DNA from: an uncultured SAR86 cluster bacterium
Lineage (GTDB): Bacteria; Pseudomonadota; Gammaproteobacteria; Magnimaribacterales; D2472
DNA length: 64,000 nucleotides
Reading direction: 5' to 3'
Assembly: GCA_902558395.1 (NCBI GenBank)
Contig: CACEDS010000003.1
Coordinates: 186,001-250,000 of the forward strand
The position numbers were made by a program, and so were the translations under genes. The number at the start of each line of letters is the position of its first letter. The stretch's first letter is position 1. This document shows positions 1 to 9,116 of the stretch, in pieces. The notes under the pieces are model-generated. The model did no database searches and was not told the DNA's origin. It saw only the letters and a program-made list of their open reading frames with translations.

Positions 1-1932
1 TCAAAGCTTATTGATACTATTACGGGACATTTGCCAATAGAAACTTCTAGAAAGCAAGAAATCCTAGCTATAGCTGATCTTAAAGAAAGGTCTGAAAAAG
101 TTTTAATGTTTATTGAATCTCAGTTAGATGTAGTTGATGTTGAAAAGAAAATAAGAGAACGTGTTAAAAAACAGATGGAAAAATCTCAAAGAGAATACTA
201 TTTGAATGAACAAATAAAGGCTGCACAAAAGGAGCTTGGAGAAATAGGTGAAGAGGGTGATGAGCTTGATGCACTTGAAGAAAAAATTAATACAGTAGGT
301 ATGCCTAAAGATGCTTTAAAGAAAGCAAAAAGTGAATTAGCTAAGTTTAAGCACATGTCACCATCATCTGCTGAGGCTTCAGTTGTAAGATCTTACCTAG
401 ATTGTTTGGTTGAAGTTCCTTGGAAGAAAAAATCTAAGGTAAAAACTGATATTCAGGCTTCTTTGGATATTTTAGAAGAAGATCATTACGGTCTTGAAGA
501 GGTCAAAGAAAGAATCATCGAATATCTTGCTGTACAAAAAAGGGTTAAATCAATGAAAGCTCCTGTTTTGTGTCTTGTCGGTCCTCCTGGGGTTGGTAAA
601 ACCTCTCTTGGTGAATCCATCGCGAGAGCAACAAATAGAAAATTTGTAAGAATGTCATTGGGTGGAGTAAGAGACGAATCTGAAATCAGAGGACATAGAA
701 GAACATACATAGGTTCAATGCCAGGAAAAATAATTCAAAAACTATCTAAAGTAGGCGTTAAAAATCCTTTATTTTTATTGGATGAAATTGATAAGATTGG
801 AATGGATCACAGAGGCGATCCTGCTTCTGCGCTTCTTGAAGTATTAGATCCAGAGCAAAATAATACATTTAGTGATCATTATCTTGAGGTAGATTATGAT
901 TTATCTGAAGTCATGTTTGTTTGCACTGCAAATAGCTTAAATATTCCAACCCCTCTCTTAGATAGAATGGAAATAATTAGAATACCTGGATATATTGAGG
1001 ATGAAAAAATCAACATTGCTTCTAAATACTTGCTACCAAAACAAATGGAAAGAAATGGCCTTAAAGATAAAGAAATAAATTTAAATAAAGAAGTTATTCT
1101 CTCTTTAATCAGATATTACACAAGAGAGGCTGGAGTTAGAGGGCTTGAAAGGCAGATAGCTAAGATTTTAAGAAAAGTTGTAAAAGAACGTCTTCTAACA
1201 AAAAAGAATATTGACAAGCCTACATCAATAACAAACAAGAATCTTGAAAAATTTTCAGGTGTTAAGAAGTTTAAATATGGTATTGCTGAAAAAGATAATG
1301 CAGTTGGGCAAGTAACAGGACTTGCATGGACTGAAGTTGGTGGTGAGTTATTAACCATAGAGGCTTCTCATATCGATGGAAAGGGTAGGATCATTAAGAC
1401 TGGTTCATTAGGAGATGTAATGCAGGAATCAATTCAGGCTGCGTTTACAGTAGTTAGATCAAGAGCAGATTCACTGGGCATAAAACCTAACTTTTATGAA
1501 AAATATGATGTACATATTCATGTACCAGAAGGCGCCACACCCAAAGATGGGCCAAGTGCTGGAGGTGCAATGGCAATATCATTAATATCAATCTTCACAG
1601 GAATACCAGTTAAATCAGATACAGCAATGACTGGTGAAATTACTTTAAGAGGACAGATACTTAAAATTGGTGGATTGAAGGAAAAACTATTGGCAGCTAA
1701 ACGAGGTGGAATTAAGAACGTCATTATTCCTAAAGAGAATGAGCCTGACCTTCAGGAAATACCTGAACAAATTCTTAAGTCACTTAATATAATTCCGGTT
1801 GAGTGGGTTGATGATGTTATTTCTCATGCTTTGGTAAAAGAACCAACTCCAATAAATAAATCTTCATCTAGTGGTAAAACCAAAACTCAAAGAGCTAGAA
1901 AGACAAAAGCTGAAAATAAGCAAGCCCATTAA
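1..1932 (+). CDS. lon: Lon ATP-dependent protease, 3' part (5' end outside window)
   Basis: ATP-dependent serine protease that degrades misfolded and regulatory proteins in the cytoplasm. The frame is open from base 1, and the residues before the first possible start (SKLIDTITGH) already match Lon, so the gene begins upstream and only about 643 of the usual 780-800 residues are present. Visible parts are the coiled-coil end of the N-domain (VKKQMEKSQREYYLNEQ), the AAA+ Walker A (GPPGVGKTS) and Walker B (LFLLDEIDK), and the protease domain with catalytic Ser in GPSAGGAMAIS and the Lys in the following GGLKEKLLAAKRGG block. The C-terminus ends in a Lys/Arg/Ser-rich tail of about 25 residues, longer than in E. 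coli. It is followed by hupB and ppiD, the classical gammaproteobacterial order. Confidence 0.97.
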   Translation, partial: SKLIDTITGHLPIETSRKQEILAIADLKERSEKVLMFIESQLDVVDVEKKIRERVKKQMEKSQREYYLNEQIKAAQKELGEIGEEGDELDALEEKINTVGMPKDALKKAKSELAKFKHMSPSSAEASVVRSYLDCLVEVPWKKKSKVKTDIQASLDILEEDHYGLEEVKERIIEYLAVQKRVKSMKAPVLCLVGPPGVGKTSLGESIARATNRKFVRMSLGGVRDESEIRGHRRTYIGSMPGKIIQKLSKVGVKNPLFLLDEIDKIGMDHRGDPASALLEVLDPEQNNTFSDHYLEVDYDLSEVMFVCTANSLNIPTPLLDRMEIIRIPGYIEDEKINIASKYLLPKQMERNGLKDKEINLNKEVILSLIRYYTREAGVRGLERQIAKILRKVVKERLLTKKNIDKPTSITNKNLEKFSGVKKFKYGIAEKDNAVGQVTGLAWTEVGGELLTIEASHIDGKGRIIKTGSLGDVMQESIQAAFTVVRSRADSLGIKPNFYEKYDVHIHVPEGATPKDGPSAGGAMAISLISIFTGIPVKSDTAMTGEITLRGQILKIGGLKEKLLAAKRGGIKNVIIPKENEPDLQEIPEQILKSLNIIPVEWVDDVISHALVKEPTPINKSSSSGKTKTQRARKTKAENKQAH

Positions 1933-1975
1933 AACCCTTTATTTACTTGACTTTTAGGGATAAAAAGCTTTTCAT

Positions 1976-2030
1976 AGAGGAGTATTTATATAAATAAATT
2001 TATACAGAGGAGTATTTAATATGAATAAAT
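1976..2030 (+). repeat. Tandem duplication of the hupB ribosome-binding region
   Basis: AGAGGAGTATTTA occurs at 1976 and again at 2006, each followed by a near-identical AATAAAT segment, so the ~30-bp translation-initiation region is present twice. Only the downstream copy has an ATG (2021); the matching triplet of the upstream copy is ATA. Both copies carry a strong Shine-Dalgarno (GAGGAG). The upstream copy could be an evolutionary relic or a standby ribosome site. Confidence 0.75.
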
Positions 2031-2299
2031 CAGATTTGATTGATGCGGTCGCAGGTGACGCAGATATTTCTAAAGCTTCAGCTGGAAGAGCAGTTGATGC
2101 AGTTCTAGGTGGAATTGGAGATGCTTTAGGTAAAGGTGATTCTGTATCACTAGTAGGTTTTGGAACATTTTCAGTAAGGCACAGAGCTGCTAGAGAGGGT
2201 AGAAATCCTCAAACTGGCGCATCAATGCATATTGCTGCCTCAAAAGTTCCAGGTTTTAAAGCTGGTAAAGGCCTAAAAGATAAGGTCAAGAACGGCTAA
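2021..2299 (+). CDS. hupB: Nucleoid-associated DNA-binding protein HU
   Basis: Small basic histone-like protein that bends DNA and compacts the nucleoid as a dimer. The 92-residue length is typical. The N-terminal helix [11 protein letters not shown], the central [25 protein letters not shown] and the C-terminal [13 protein letters not shown] are family hallmarks; the beta-arm contains the RNPQTG motif that inserts into the minor groove. It sits 88 bp after lon with its own strong Shine-Dalgarno (GAGGAG, duplicated), and a strong intrinsic terminator follows, so it is probably a highly expressed single-gene transcript. The hupB rather than hupA symbol is assigned by position after lon. Confidence 0.96.
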   Translation: MNKSDLIDAVAGDADISKASAGRAVDAVLGGIGDALGKGDSVSLVGFGTFSVRHRAAREGRNPQTGASMHIAASKVPGFKAGKGLKDKVKNG

Positions 2300-2312
2300 G
2301 TTTTATTAACTT

Positions 2313-2345
2313 TAAAAAAGGGTGCTTCCGCACCCTTTTTTTATT
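2313..2345 (+). terminator. Intrinsic terminator after hupB
   Basis: GGGTGC, a TTCC loop, and GCACCC, flanked by an A run and a run of seven T. It ends hupB transcription. An in-frame GTG for the next gene lies inside this hairpin (2322) and is therefore an unlikely start. Confidence 0.9.
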
Positions 2346-2360
2346 TATAATGTCACCACT

Positions 2361-4235
2361 ATGATGGAATCACTAAGAAATTTTTTAACAGGACCAAGAT
2401 TATTTATAGTAATTGCTGCATGCGCATTGCCATTTGTTTTTCTTGGAACATCTTCTCTTGGAACAACATTTGAAAATAATTTAGGGTCTGTAAATGGAGA
2501 AAAAATAACAGAAGCTGATTTTCAAATTGCTTCAAATATCGCAAATCAAAAATTTAAAAATATATATGGCGATGACTTTAATTTTAATGAACTAGATGAA
2601 AATATGCAGCTGGATGCAATAAAACAAGAAGTAATTTCACAGAAAGTACTTTTGTCTCAATCCAAAAGTTTAGGACTTTTAAATGCGGAAACAAAGAAAC
2701 AAGCAAAAATGGCAATTATAAGAAATCCAGCTTTTCAAATAGATGGTGTATTTGATGAAGATATTTATGGCGCCCAGGTAAATGCTGCTGGGCATACAAA
2801 AGATTCTTATATTGATTTAATGACCGATATGCTAAGCACTGAGACTTTTACAGGGGCAATAACATCCATCGGCTTTATTACTGAGAAAGAGATAGAGGAT
2901 CTTGCTTATTTATTAGAACAGTCAGCCAATATTGAATTTATTAAAGTAGATTTTAATAAATTAGAAAATCAGATCGTTAATACAGATGATGAAATAAAAT
3001 CTTTCTATGAAAATAATAATCCAATGTTTTTTTCTGATGAAGAAAGGTCTTTTAATTATTTTATCTTATCTTCTGAAGATTATAGATCGCTTGTCAATGT
3101 CCCAGATGGATACATTGAACAGAGCTACCAAGAATATTTGAACGAATCAAAAAATAGAACACAAATAAGATTTGCCCATATTATGATTGAAAAAGAAAAT
3201 CATGCTTCCAATAAAGATGCACTAGACTTAATACAAGATATTAAAGAAAAAATTGATGGCGGTGATGACTTTTCTGAGTTGGCCAAGATTTATAGTGATG
3301 ATATCGTCAATAAAGACCTTGGAGGAGATCTTGAGTACTTTGATGCTGAAGTATTTCCTGTTGAATTTTCAATGGCAATCGATGGACTTAATGAGAATGA
3401 AACTTCTGAGATAGTAGAACTGGAAGACACATATCACATTTTAAAAATCACAGAACTTAATGAAGAAAATATTTTGTCTCTTGATGAAATGAAAGACAGT
3501 ATTATGAATGATCTTATTGATAGTGAATCATTTGCGTTGATGAATGATGCATATGACATTGTTGATGATATGATTTTTGCAAACAATTCATTTGAATCTA
3601 TAGCAAATGCCCTAAACAAAGATATCAGCATTAGTTCTGGTAATACTGTCAATAATTCTAATTTTGAGATCCAAGATTACAGAATTAATGAATATCTTTT
3701 TTCTTCTGAAGCAGAAATTGGCACGACAATTTCTATTGATATAGATGATTTAATTGTTGTAATTTCATTATCAGATGTCCAGCCACCATTTTTACTGGAT
3801 ATTGAAGATGTTATTGAAGACGTTAATAACGCACTTTCGTCTAAAAAAGCTGATGAAAAACTAATGCTTTTAATTGGAGAGCTCGAAATTGCTAGAAATG
3901 ATAATTCACTTGAGTCTTTTATTGAAGCCTACGATTTTATTTCAACTGATAGTTTTGTAGATGTAAAAAGATTTTCATCATTATTACCTCAAGATGTCCT
4001 CTCTGAAGTTTTTGAAATGTCATCTGGCAATTCAAAAATACTCAACTCCAGAAATGGAGATGTATATTTAATTGATTTAGTTGACTTTAACAAACCCTCT
4101 AAAGATATTATTTCAGATTTATTAAAAGAATATGAAAGTTTTGCTAACGAAAAAAATTCTAAAAATCTAACATCGGTCATAAATAGTGATTTATTTGATT
4201 CTGCGAGAGTTAATTTTAATAATTTGGTATTTTAA
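2361..4235 (+). CDS. ppiD: PpiD-like periplasmic folding chaperone / parvulin prolyl isomerase
   Basis: Inner-membrane-anchored chaperone that assists outer-membrane and periplasmic proteins leaving the Sec translocon. Start chosen at ATG 2361 (or 2364), because the longer frame from 2322 starts inside a terminator. The protein (about 624 residues) has one N-terminal membrane segment (RLFIVIAACALPFVFLG), a SurA/PpiD-type helical N-domain, and one clear parvulin domain around residues 265-365 (RFAHIMIE ... DFSELAKIYSDD ... GGDLEYF ... YHILKITEL). The C-terminal third is poorly conserved. Third gene of the lon-hupB-ppiD block; oppA starts one base after its stop codon, so the two are probably co-transcribed. 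The symbol rests mainly on synteny plus architecture. Confidence 0.88.
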   Translation: MMESLRNFLTGPRLFIVIAACALPFVFLGTSSLGTTFENNLGSVNGEKITEADFQIASNIANQKFKNIYGDDFNFNELDENMQLDAIKQEVISQKVLLSQSKSLGLLNAETKKQAKMAIIRNPAFQIDGVFDEDIYGAQVNAAGHTKDSYIDLMTDMLSTETFTGAITSIGFITEKEIEDLAYLLEQSANIEFIKVDFNKLENQIVNTDDEIKSFYENNNPMFFSDEERSFNYFILSSEDYRSLVNVPDGYIEQSYQEYLNESKNRTQIRFAHIMIEKENHASNKDALDLIQDIKEKIDGGDDFSELAKIYSDDIVNKDLGGDLEYFDAEVFPVEFSMAIDGLNENETSEIVELEDTYHILKITELNEENILSLDEMKDSIMNDLIDSESFALMNDAYDIVDDMIFANNSFESIANALNKDISISSGNTVNNSNFEIQDYRINEYLFSSEAEIGTTISIDIDDLIVVISLSDVQPPFLLDIEDVIEDVNNALSSKKADEKLMLLIGELEIARNDNSLESFIEAYDFISTDSFVDVKRFSSLLPQDVLSEVFEMSSGNSKILNSRNGDVYLIDLVDFNKPSKDIISDLLKEYESFANEKNSKNLTSVINSDLFDSARVNFNNLVF

Positions 4236-4236
4236 T

Positions 4237-5841
4237 ATGAGATATTTATTTATTTTTTGTTCAGTATTTATACTAATTTCGTGCTCATCAAGTTCAAGCC
4301 CAGTGGATGATGGACTTGAAAAACAAATTTTTCACTATGGAAACGGTTCAGAGCCACAAGGTCTAGATCCACATATAGTAACAGGAGTTCCAGAACATCA
4401 TATCTTGATATCGCTATGCGAGGGGCTTACTATTTCAAATCCGAACGGAGGTGAAAACCTTCCTGGTGCTGCAGAATCTTGGACTGTAAGCGATGATGGA
4501 AAAACATATATATTTAAATTAAGAAAAAATGGTAAATGGTCTAATGGTGATGCAGTAACCGCAGAAGATTTTGTATGGTCATGGAAAAGAATTTTGACTG
4601 CAAGTCTTGGTTCACAATATCCAGATAGCCTTTACTACCTTGTTGGAGCTGAGGATTATCATACCGGTCTAACGGACGACTTTAACAAAGTTGGAGTTAA
4701 AGCTCTTGATAGTTATACTCTTGAAGTTAAATTAAAAGCACCCACCCCATTCTTTATAGGCCTTTTAAGCCATTACAGTACTTGGCCTGTTCATGAAGAA
4801 ACAGTTTTAAAATATGGCAAAATTGATGATAGAAATGGTAAATGGACTAGGCCGGGAAATTTTGTATGTAACGGGCCATTCAACCTTCAATCATGGGAGT
4901 TAAATAATAAAATTGTCGTTGAAAAAAATCCTTTATACTGGGATGCACAAGTTGTGCGATTGAATCAGATTCATTATTATCCTGTTTCAAATGTTATGAC
5001 CGAGGATCGTATGTTTAGAGCTGGTCAATTACATAATACTTACACAGTTCCGTCACAAAAATGCCCAGTTTACATAGAGGAAAACAATCCAAATTTAAGA
5101 ATAGATCCATATATGGGAACATATTTTTATAGATTAAACACCAATGACCCATCTTTAAAAGATGTAAGAGTCAGAAAAGCATTAGCTTATGCCATAGATC
5201 GGGAGCTTTTAGTTGAAAAGGTTACAAAATGTGGACAAATGCCTGCATACTCATTTACACCACCAGGTTCAAATGGTTATCAGCCATCTACTTCCATTCC
5301 ATTTGACCCTCAACTTGCTAAGAACTTACTAAATGAAGCTGGTTATAATTCTCAAAACAGCTTACCAAAATTAGAAATTCTTTTTAATACAAGTGAAGAT
5401 CATAGAAAAATAGCTTTAGCTATCCAGCAAATGTGGCAGCAAAACCTAGGTATAGAAGTTGAGTTGGTAAATCAAGATTGGAAAGTATATTTAAGTAGAG
5501 AAATGGTAGGGGACTTTCAAGTATCCAGAGCAGGATGGATTGGTGATTATGAAGATCCAAATACATTCCTTGATCTTATGAGACCAAATAGAGGTAATAA
5601 TAAAACTGGCTGGGAAAATATGGAATATGATTCTATTATTCAACAAGCAAACTCTACTAATAACCAAGAAGAAAGATATAAGCTCCTTAATAAAGCCGAG
5701 GGAATTTTAATTGATAACATGCCAGTAATTCCTCTATATACATATGTCAGAAATTATCAATTGTCATCTGATGTTAAAAATTGGAATCCAAATATACTTG
5801 ACCATCATCATCCTAAGTTCATATACCTAGAAAGAGATTAA
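4237..5841 (+). CDS. oppA: Oligopeptide ABC transporter, periplasmic binding lipoprotein (OppA family)
   Basis: Solute-binding protein of the SBP_bac_5 family that captures oligopeptides. The ATG at 4237 is preferred over an upstream in-frame start because it gives a proper lipoprotein signal (MRYLFIFCSVFILISC, with the lipid-modified Cys). Family features include GSEPQGLDPHIVTG near the mature N-terminus, ENLPGAAESWTVSDDGKTY, and KDVRVRKALAYAIDRE in the middle. About 534 residues, normal for OppA/MppA. Being a lipoprotein is less common in gammaproteobacterial OppA, which is usually freely periplasmic. It begins one base after ppiD and is followed by oppB and oppC. Confidence 0.9.
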   Translation: MRYLFIFCSVFILISCSSSSSPVDDGLEKQIFHYGNGSEPQGLDPHIVTGVPEHHILISLCEGLTISNPNGGENLPGAAESWTVSDDGKTYIFKLRKNGKWSNGDAVTAEDFVWSWKRILTASLGSQYPDSLYYLVGAEDYHTGLTDDFNKVGVKALDSYTLEVKLKAPTPFFIGLLSHYSTWPVHEETVLKYGKIDDRNGKWTRPGNFVCNGPFNLQSWELNNKIVVEKNPLYWDAQVVRLNQIHYYPVSNVMTEDRMFRAGQLHNTYTVPSQKCPVYIEENNPNLRIDPYMGTYFYRLNTNDPSLKDVRVRKALAYAIDRELLVEKVTKCGQMPAYSFTPPGSNGYQPSTSIPFDPQLAKNLLNEAGYNSQNSLPKLEILFNTSEDHRKIALAIQQMWQQNLGIEVELVNQDWKVYLSREMVGDFQVSRAGWIGDYEDPNTFLDLMRPNRGNNKTGWENMEYDSIIQQANSTNNQEERYKLLNKAEGILIDNMPVIPLYTYVRNYQLSSDVKNWNPNILDHHHPKFIYLERD

Positions 5842-5845
5842 GGTT

Positions 5846-6769
5846 TTGTTAAATATTTTTATCAAGAGGTTATTTTTAGCTATACCTGTTTTGTTAGCAG
5901 TCGCTAGTATCACTTTTTTTTTAATTAAGCTAGCTCCCGGTGGGCCATTTGATGCTGATAAAGCAGTCTCGCCTCAAGTCTTAAAAAACCTCAACGAAGC
6001 ATACAACTTAGATGCATCTGAGTGGGAACAATATGTTGATTATATGTCTGGTGTCTTAAGAGGTGATTTTGGTCCATCTTTCAGGTTTCCAGGAAGGTCA
6101 GTGTCTGAAATGATTGCTACTGGTCTGCCAGTAACTTTTGAATTGGCTTTTTATGCTATTTTAATTGCCTTATTGATTGGTATCTCATCAGGAGTTTTGG
6201 CAGCTTTAAAACGAAATACTTATCTCGACTTCATTCCGATGGCTATAGCAATGATAGGTATATGTGTGCCAACATTTTTAATGGGACCGTTATTAGTATT
6301 AATTTTTGGTATAAATCTTGAAATGCTTCCTGTCTCTGGTTGGGGACAACTTCCTGGAGATAAAATTTTACCTTCAATTACTTTGGGTTTTGCTTACGCA
6401 GCATATATAGCGAGATTGAGTAGGGGAGGAATGTTAGAAGTATTAAACCAAGATTTTATTAGAACTGCTCGTTCCAAAGGTTTAAAAGAGAGAAATATTG
6501 TTATAAAGCATGCTATGCAGGGTGGATTAATTCCAGTTGTTTCATTTTTAGGTCCTGCAATAGCTGGTTTACTAGCTGGGTCTTTTGTTGTTGAGACAAT
6601 CTTTCAGATTCCAGGACTTGGTAGATTTTATGTTGAAGCAGCTTTTAATAGAGATTACACAATGATACTTGGCACAACAATATTTTTTTCTGCCATGATA
6701 GTTTTCTTTAATTTATTGTCTGATCTTGCAGCGATGTGGCTTAATCCAAGATCACGAGATATATCATGA
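5846..6769 (+). CDS. oppB: Oligopeptide ABC transporter permease OppB
   Basis: Inner-membrane permease of the oligopeptide importer. Starts with TTG at 5846, four bases after the oppA stop; the N-terminus (LLNIFIKRLFLAIPVLLAV) then aligns with the OppB start and no ATG nearby fits. Six hydrophobic segments are visible. The binding-protein-dependent transport signature is at about residues 190-215 (YAAYIARLSRGGMLEVLNQD followed by FIRTARSKGL), where the coupling helix meets the ATPase. 307 residues, as expected. Its stop overlaps the oppC start (ATGA). Confidence 0.93.
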   Translation: MLNIFIKRLFLAIPVLLAVASITFFLIKLAPGGPFDADKAVSPQVLKNLNEAYNLDASEWEQYVDYMSGVLRGDFGPSFRFPGRSVSEMIATGLPVTFELAFYAILIALLIGISSGVLAALKRNTYLDFIPMAIAMIGICVPTFLMGPLLVLIFGINLEMLPVSGWGQLPGDKILPSITLGFAYAAYIARLSRGGMLEVLNQDFIRTARSKGLKERNIVIKHAMQGGLIPVVSFLGPAIAGLLAGSFVVETIFQIPGLGRFYVEAAFNRDYTMILGTTIFFSAMIVFFNLLSDLAAMWLNPRSRDIS

Positions 6770-7620
6770 GTAAAAATTCAACATTATGGTCTGATGCAAT
6801 ATATAGATTATCTAGAAATAAAGCCGCTATGTTTGGAGCTTTCATTTTATTGATTTTAATTGTTTGCGCTGTTCTCGCTCCATGGATTGCCCCATATTCA
6901 TACTCTTTTCAAAATTTAGAACTTGGAGCATCTCCTCCATCAACTGATCATATTTTGGGAACTGATGTTTTAGGAAGAGATCTTTTAAGCAGGATTCTTT
7001 ATGGAGCAAGAATCTCATTACTTGTCGGTTTTGTAGCTACAGGGGTTGCTCTTATTATTGGTGTCTCATGGGGAATTGTTGCAGGTTACTCTGGAGGAAG
7101 AGTAGATTCAATAATGATGAGAATAGTTGATATCCTCTATGGACTTCCGTTTATAATTTTTATCATTTTATTAATGGTCATTTTTGGAAGGAATCTATGG
7201 CTTTTATTTGGTGCAATTGGGGCTGTTGAGTGGTTAACTATGGCAAGAATTGTAAGAGGTCAAGTTATCACTCTTAAGAATCAAGAATTCGTTATGGCTG
7301 CAAAAGCTATGGGGGTGAGTAACTTATCAATGTTTAGAAAGCATTTATTTCCAAATATCTTAGGGCCTATTGCAGTATATGCGACACTCACTATTCCTCA
7401 GGTAATGCTGTTAGAAGGTTTCTTAAGTTTCTTGGGTCTGGGTATACAGCCTCCAATGAGCAGTTGGGGAACCTTAATTAAAGATGGTGTTGAATCAATG
7501 GAAGAATATAGCTGGTTACTAATCTACCCAGGAATTACTTTTACAATTACTCTATTTGCTTTGAATTTTTTTGGTGATGGTCTTAGAGATGCTCTTGATC
7601 CAAAAACTACAGATAACTAA
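6766..7620 (+). CDS. oppC: Oligopeptide ABC transporter permease OppC
   Basis: Second permease subunit, partner of OppB. It has the N-terminal OppC_N segment (ALFGAFILLILIVCAVLAP-like, then HILGTDVLGRDLLSRILYGARISL), further membrane helices, and the EAA-type signature (GQVITLKNQEFVMAAKAMG). 284 residues, slightly shorter than E. coli OppC. It overlaps oppB by four bases. No oppD/oppF ATPase genes follow; instead the stop codon overlaps that of the convergent mltD by four bases. The ATPases must come from another locus. Confidence 0.93.
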   Translation: MSKNSTLWSDAIYRLSRNKAAMFGAFILLILIVCAVLAPWIAPYSYSFQNLELGASPPSTDHILGTDVLGRDLLSRILYGARISLLVGFVATGVALIIGVSWGIVAGYSGGRVDSIMMRIVDILYGLPFIIFIILLMVIFGRNLWLLFGAIGAVEWLTMARIVRGQVITLKNQEFVMAAKAMGVSNLSMFRKHLFPNILGPIAVYATLTIPQVMLLEGFLSFLGLGIQPPMSSWGTLIKDGVESMEEYSWLLIYPGITFTITLFALNFFGDGLRDALDPKTTDN

Positions 7621-9116
7621 AAAGCCCTAATAGCTATTTTGATTATTTGCCCTGGCATCAGGTCTGAAGTTTCAAATTCATTTATCTGCTTGATACTTTC
7701 TACACTTACATCAAAAATATCTGAGATTTTGTATAAATTATCACCTTGCTTCACTGAATATAGAATAGTTCTTTTTTTTGATTCAATATTTCTATGAATA
7801 TTTTTGTTACCTATTGTGAGCTGTTGCCCTAATCTCAATATAGAATCTTTATTAAGAGAATTCATTCTAGTAATATCTTTAATATCAATATTATATTTAT
7901 TTGAAATGCTCCAAAGTGTGTCACCCTCAGACACAATGTGCATTTCGTAGGGAATAAAGTTATTCGATTTAGTGCTACTCAGGGGAATCAGAAGAGTATC
8001 TTTCAATGATAATAAATCAGATTCAAGGTAATTAATTTTTTTTATAATTTTTACCTCAGTATCGTATTTATTAGCAAGTTTCCATAAGCTATCACCAGGC
8101 TCAACAATATGCGAAATCCAATTAATTTGATTCACATTATCAAATGGACTATCTGGACTATCTAATAGATATGTTTTTTCAATTGGAACATAAAAAATAC
8201 TTTTATCTTTAGGAGCAGATGCCCATTTTGTGTACCCAGCATTAAGCTTATAAATAAGCTCTGGTGGTATTTCTAAATATTCGCTTAAAGTTAGTATTTC
8301 AACCTGTCCAGGTATCTCAATTCTCTTAACAACCGATTCAACAGGGATATCCGGTAAAACAACTCCATACCTTTCTGAGTTAAAAACAATTTCTCTTATG
8401 GCAATATATTTTGGTATATATTCAGTAACTTGCTTATTTAAATCTAATGACCAAAAGTCATAATCCATGTTTCGTCTTTTATTCTTATTTATCTGCCTAT
8501 CTAAGTATGTTGGCCCAGCATTATAAGCAGCCAAAGCAAGATATAAATCATTATCAAATCTCTTTAATAAGTACTTAAAATAACCTATAGCTGCATGCGT
8601 AGATCTATAGGGGTCATGCCTGTCCTCACTCCACCACGATTTTTCAAGATTAAACATCCTTCCAGTTTTTGGCATAAACTGCCAAAGACCAACTGCTCCA
8701 GAAGGGGATATTGAAAAAGGATCATAATTACTTTCAACAAAAGGTATCAATGCTAATTCTGGAGGAAGATCAGCGGCTTCAAGTTCTTGAATTACATAGT
8801 AAATAAAATAATAAGATTTATTAAGAAAATCATTAAATTTATCAACATCTTTTATGTGATTATTTATATAGTTAATAGTTTTTTCATCAAATTTAATATT
8901 ATGATCATAATTATTGTTAATGATCATATGCTCCCATACGTTATTAGCTACTGGTTTTGGTTCCTCGACTGATATAGCAACCTCGTTAACGCATTCCGCA
9001 TCTAAAGAACCTTGACCGCATATAGCATCGTAATTACTTGATGTGGTTGGATTAGACTGGCAACTTGAAAGCCCAAGTAGAAAAAAAAGGGAGGCTGTTA
9101 AAAATTGTCTTTCCAT
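7617..9116 (-). CDS. mltD: Membrane-bound lytic murein transglycosylase D with three LysM domains
   Basis: Outer-membrane lipoprotein that cleaves the glycan strands of peptidoglycan to 1,6-anhydro products. The N-terminus is a lipobox signal (FFLLGLSSC). The SLT domain at about residues 105-235 shows the catalytic Glu in IPFVESNYDPFS, then SGAVGLWQFMPKTGR and the ALAAYNAGP motif. Three LysM repeats fill the C-terminus (starting near HIVEPGDSLWKLA, HIVSEGDTLWSIS and YSVKQGDNLYKIS). The start codon overlaps the end of gloB by 19 bases, so the two form an operon, as in E. coli where mltD and gloB are neighbours. Confidence 0.95.
   Translation of the reverse strand: MERQFLTASLFFLLGLSSCQSNPTTSSNYDAICGQGSLDAECVNEVAISVEEPKPVANNVWEHMIINNNYDHNIKFDEKTINYINNHIKDVDKFNDFLNKSYYFIYYVIQELEAADLPPELALIPFVESNYDPFSISPSGAVGLWQFMPKTGRMFNLEKSWWSEDRHDPYRSTHAAIGYFKYLLKRFDNDLYLALAAYNAGPTYLDRQINKNKRRNMDYDFWSLDLNKQVTEYIPKYIAIREIVFNSERYGVVLPDIPVESVVKRIEIPGQVEILTLSEYLEIPPELIYKLNAGYTKWASAPKDKSIFYVPIEKTYLLDSPDSPFDNVNQINWISHIVEPGDSLWKLANKYDTEVKIIKKINYLESDLLSLKDTLLIPLSSTKSNNFIPYEMHIVSEGDTLWSISNKYNIDIKDITRMNSLNKDSILRLGQQLTIGNKNIHRNIESKKRTILYSVKQGDNLYKISDIFDVSVESIKQINEFETSDLMPGQIIKIAIRAF

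Noticed and set aside
2322..2360. Upstream GTG extension of ppiD
   Set aside because: It lies within the hupB terminator hairpin and adds residues without membrane-protein logic; ATG 2361 gives the normal PpiD N-terminus.
4186..4236. Upstream in-frame start of oppA overlapping ppiD
   Set aside because: Starting at 4237 produces a clean lipoprotein signal; the extension would put a second hydrophobic stretch before it.
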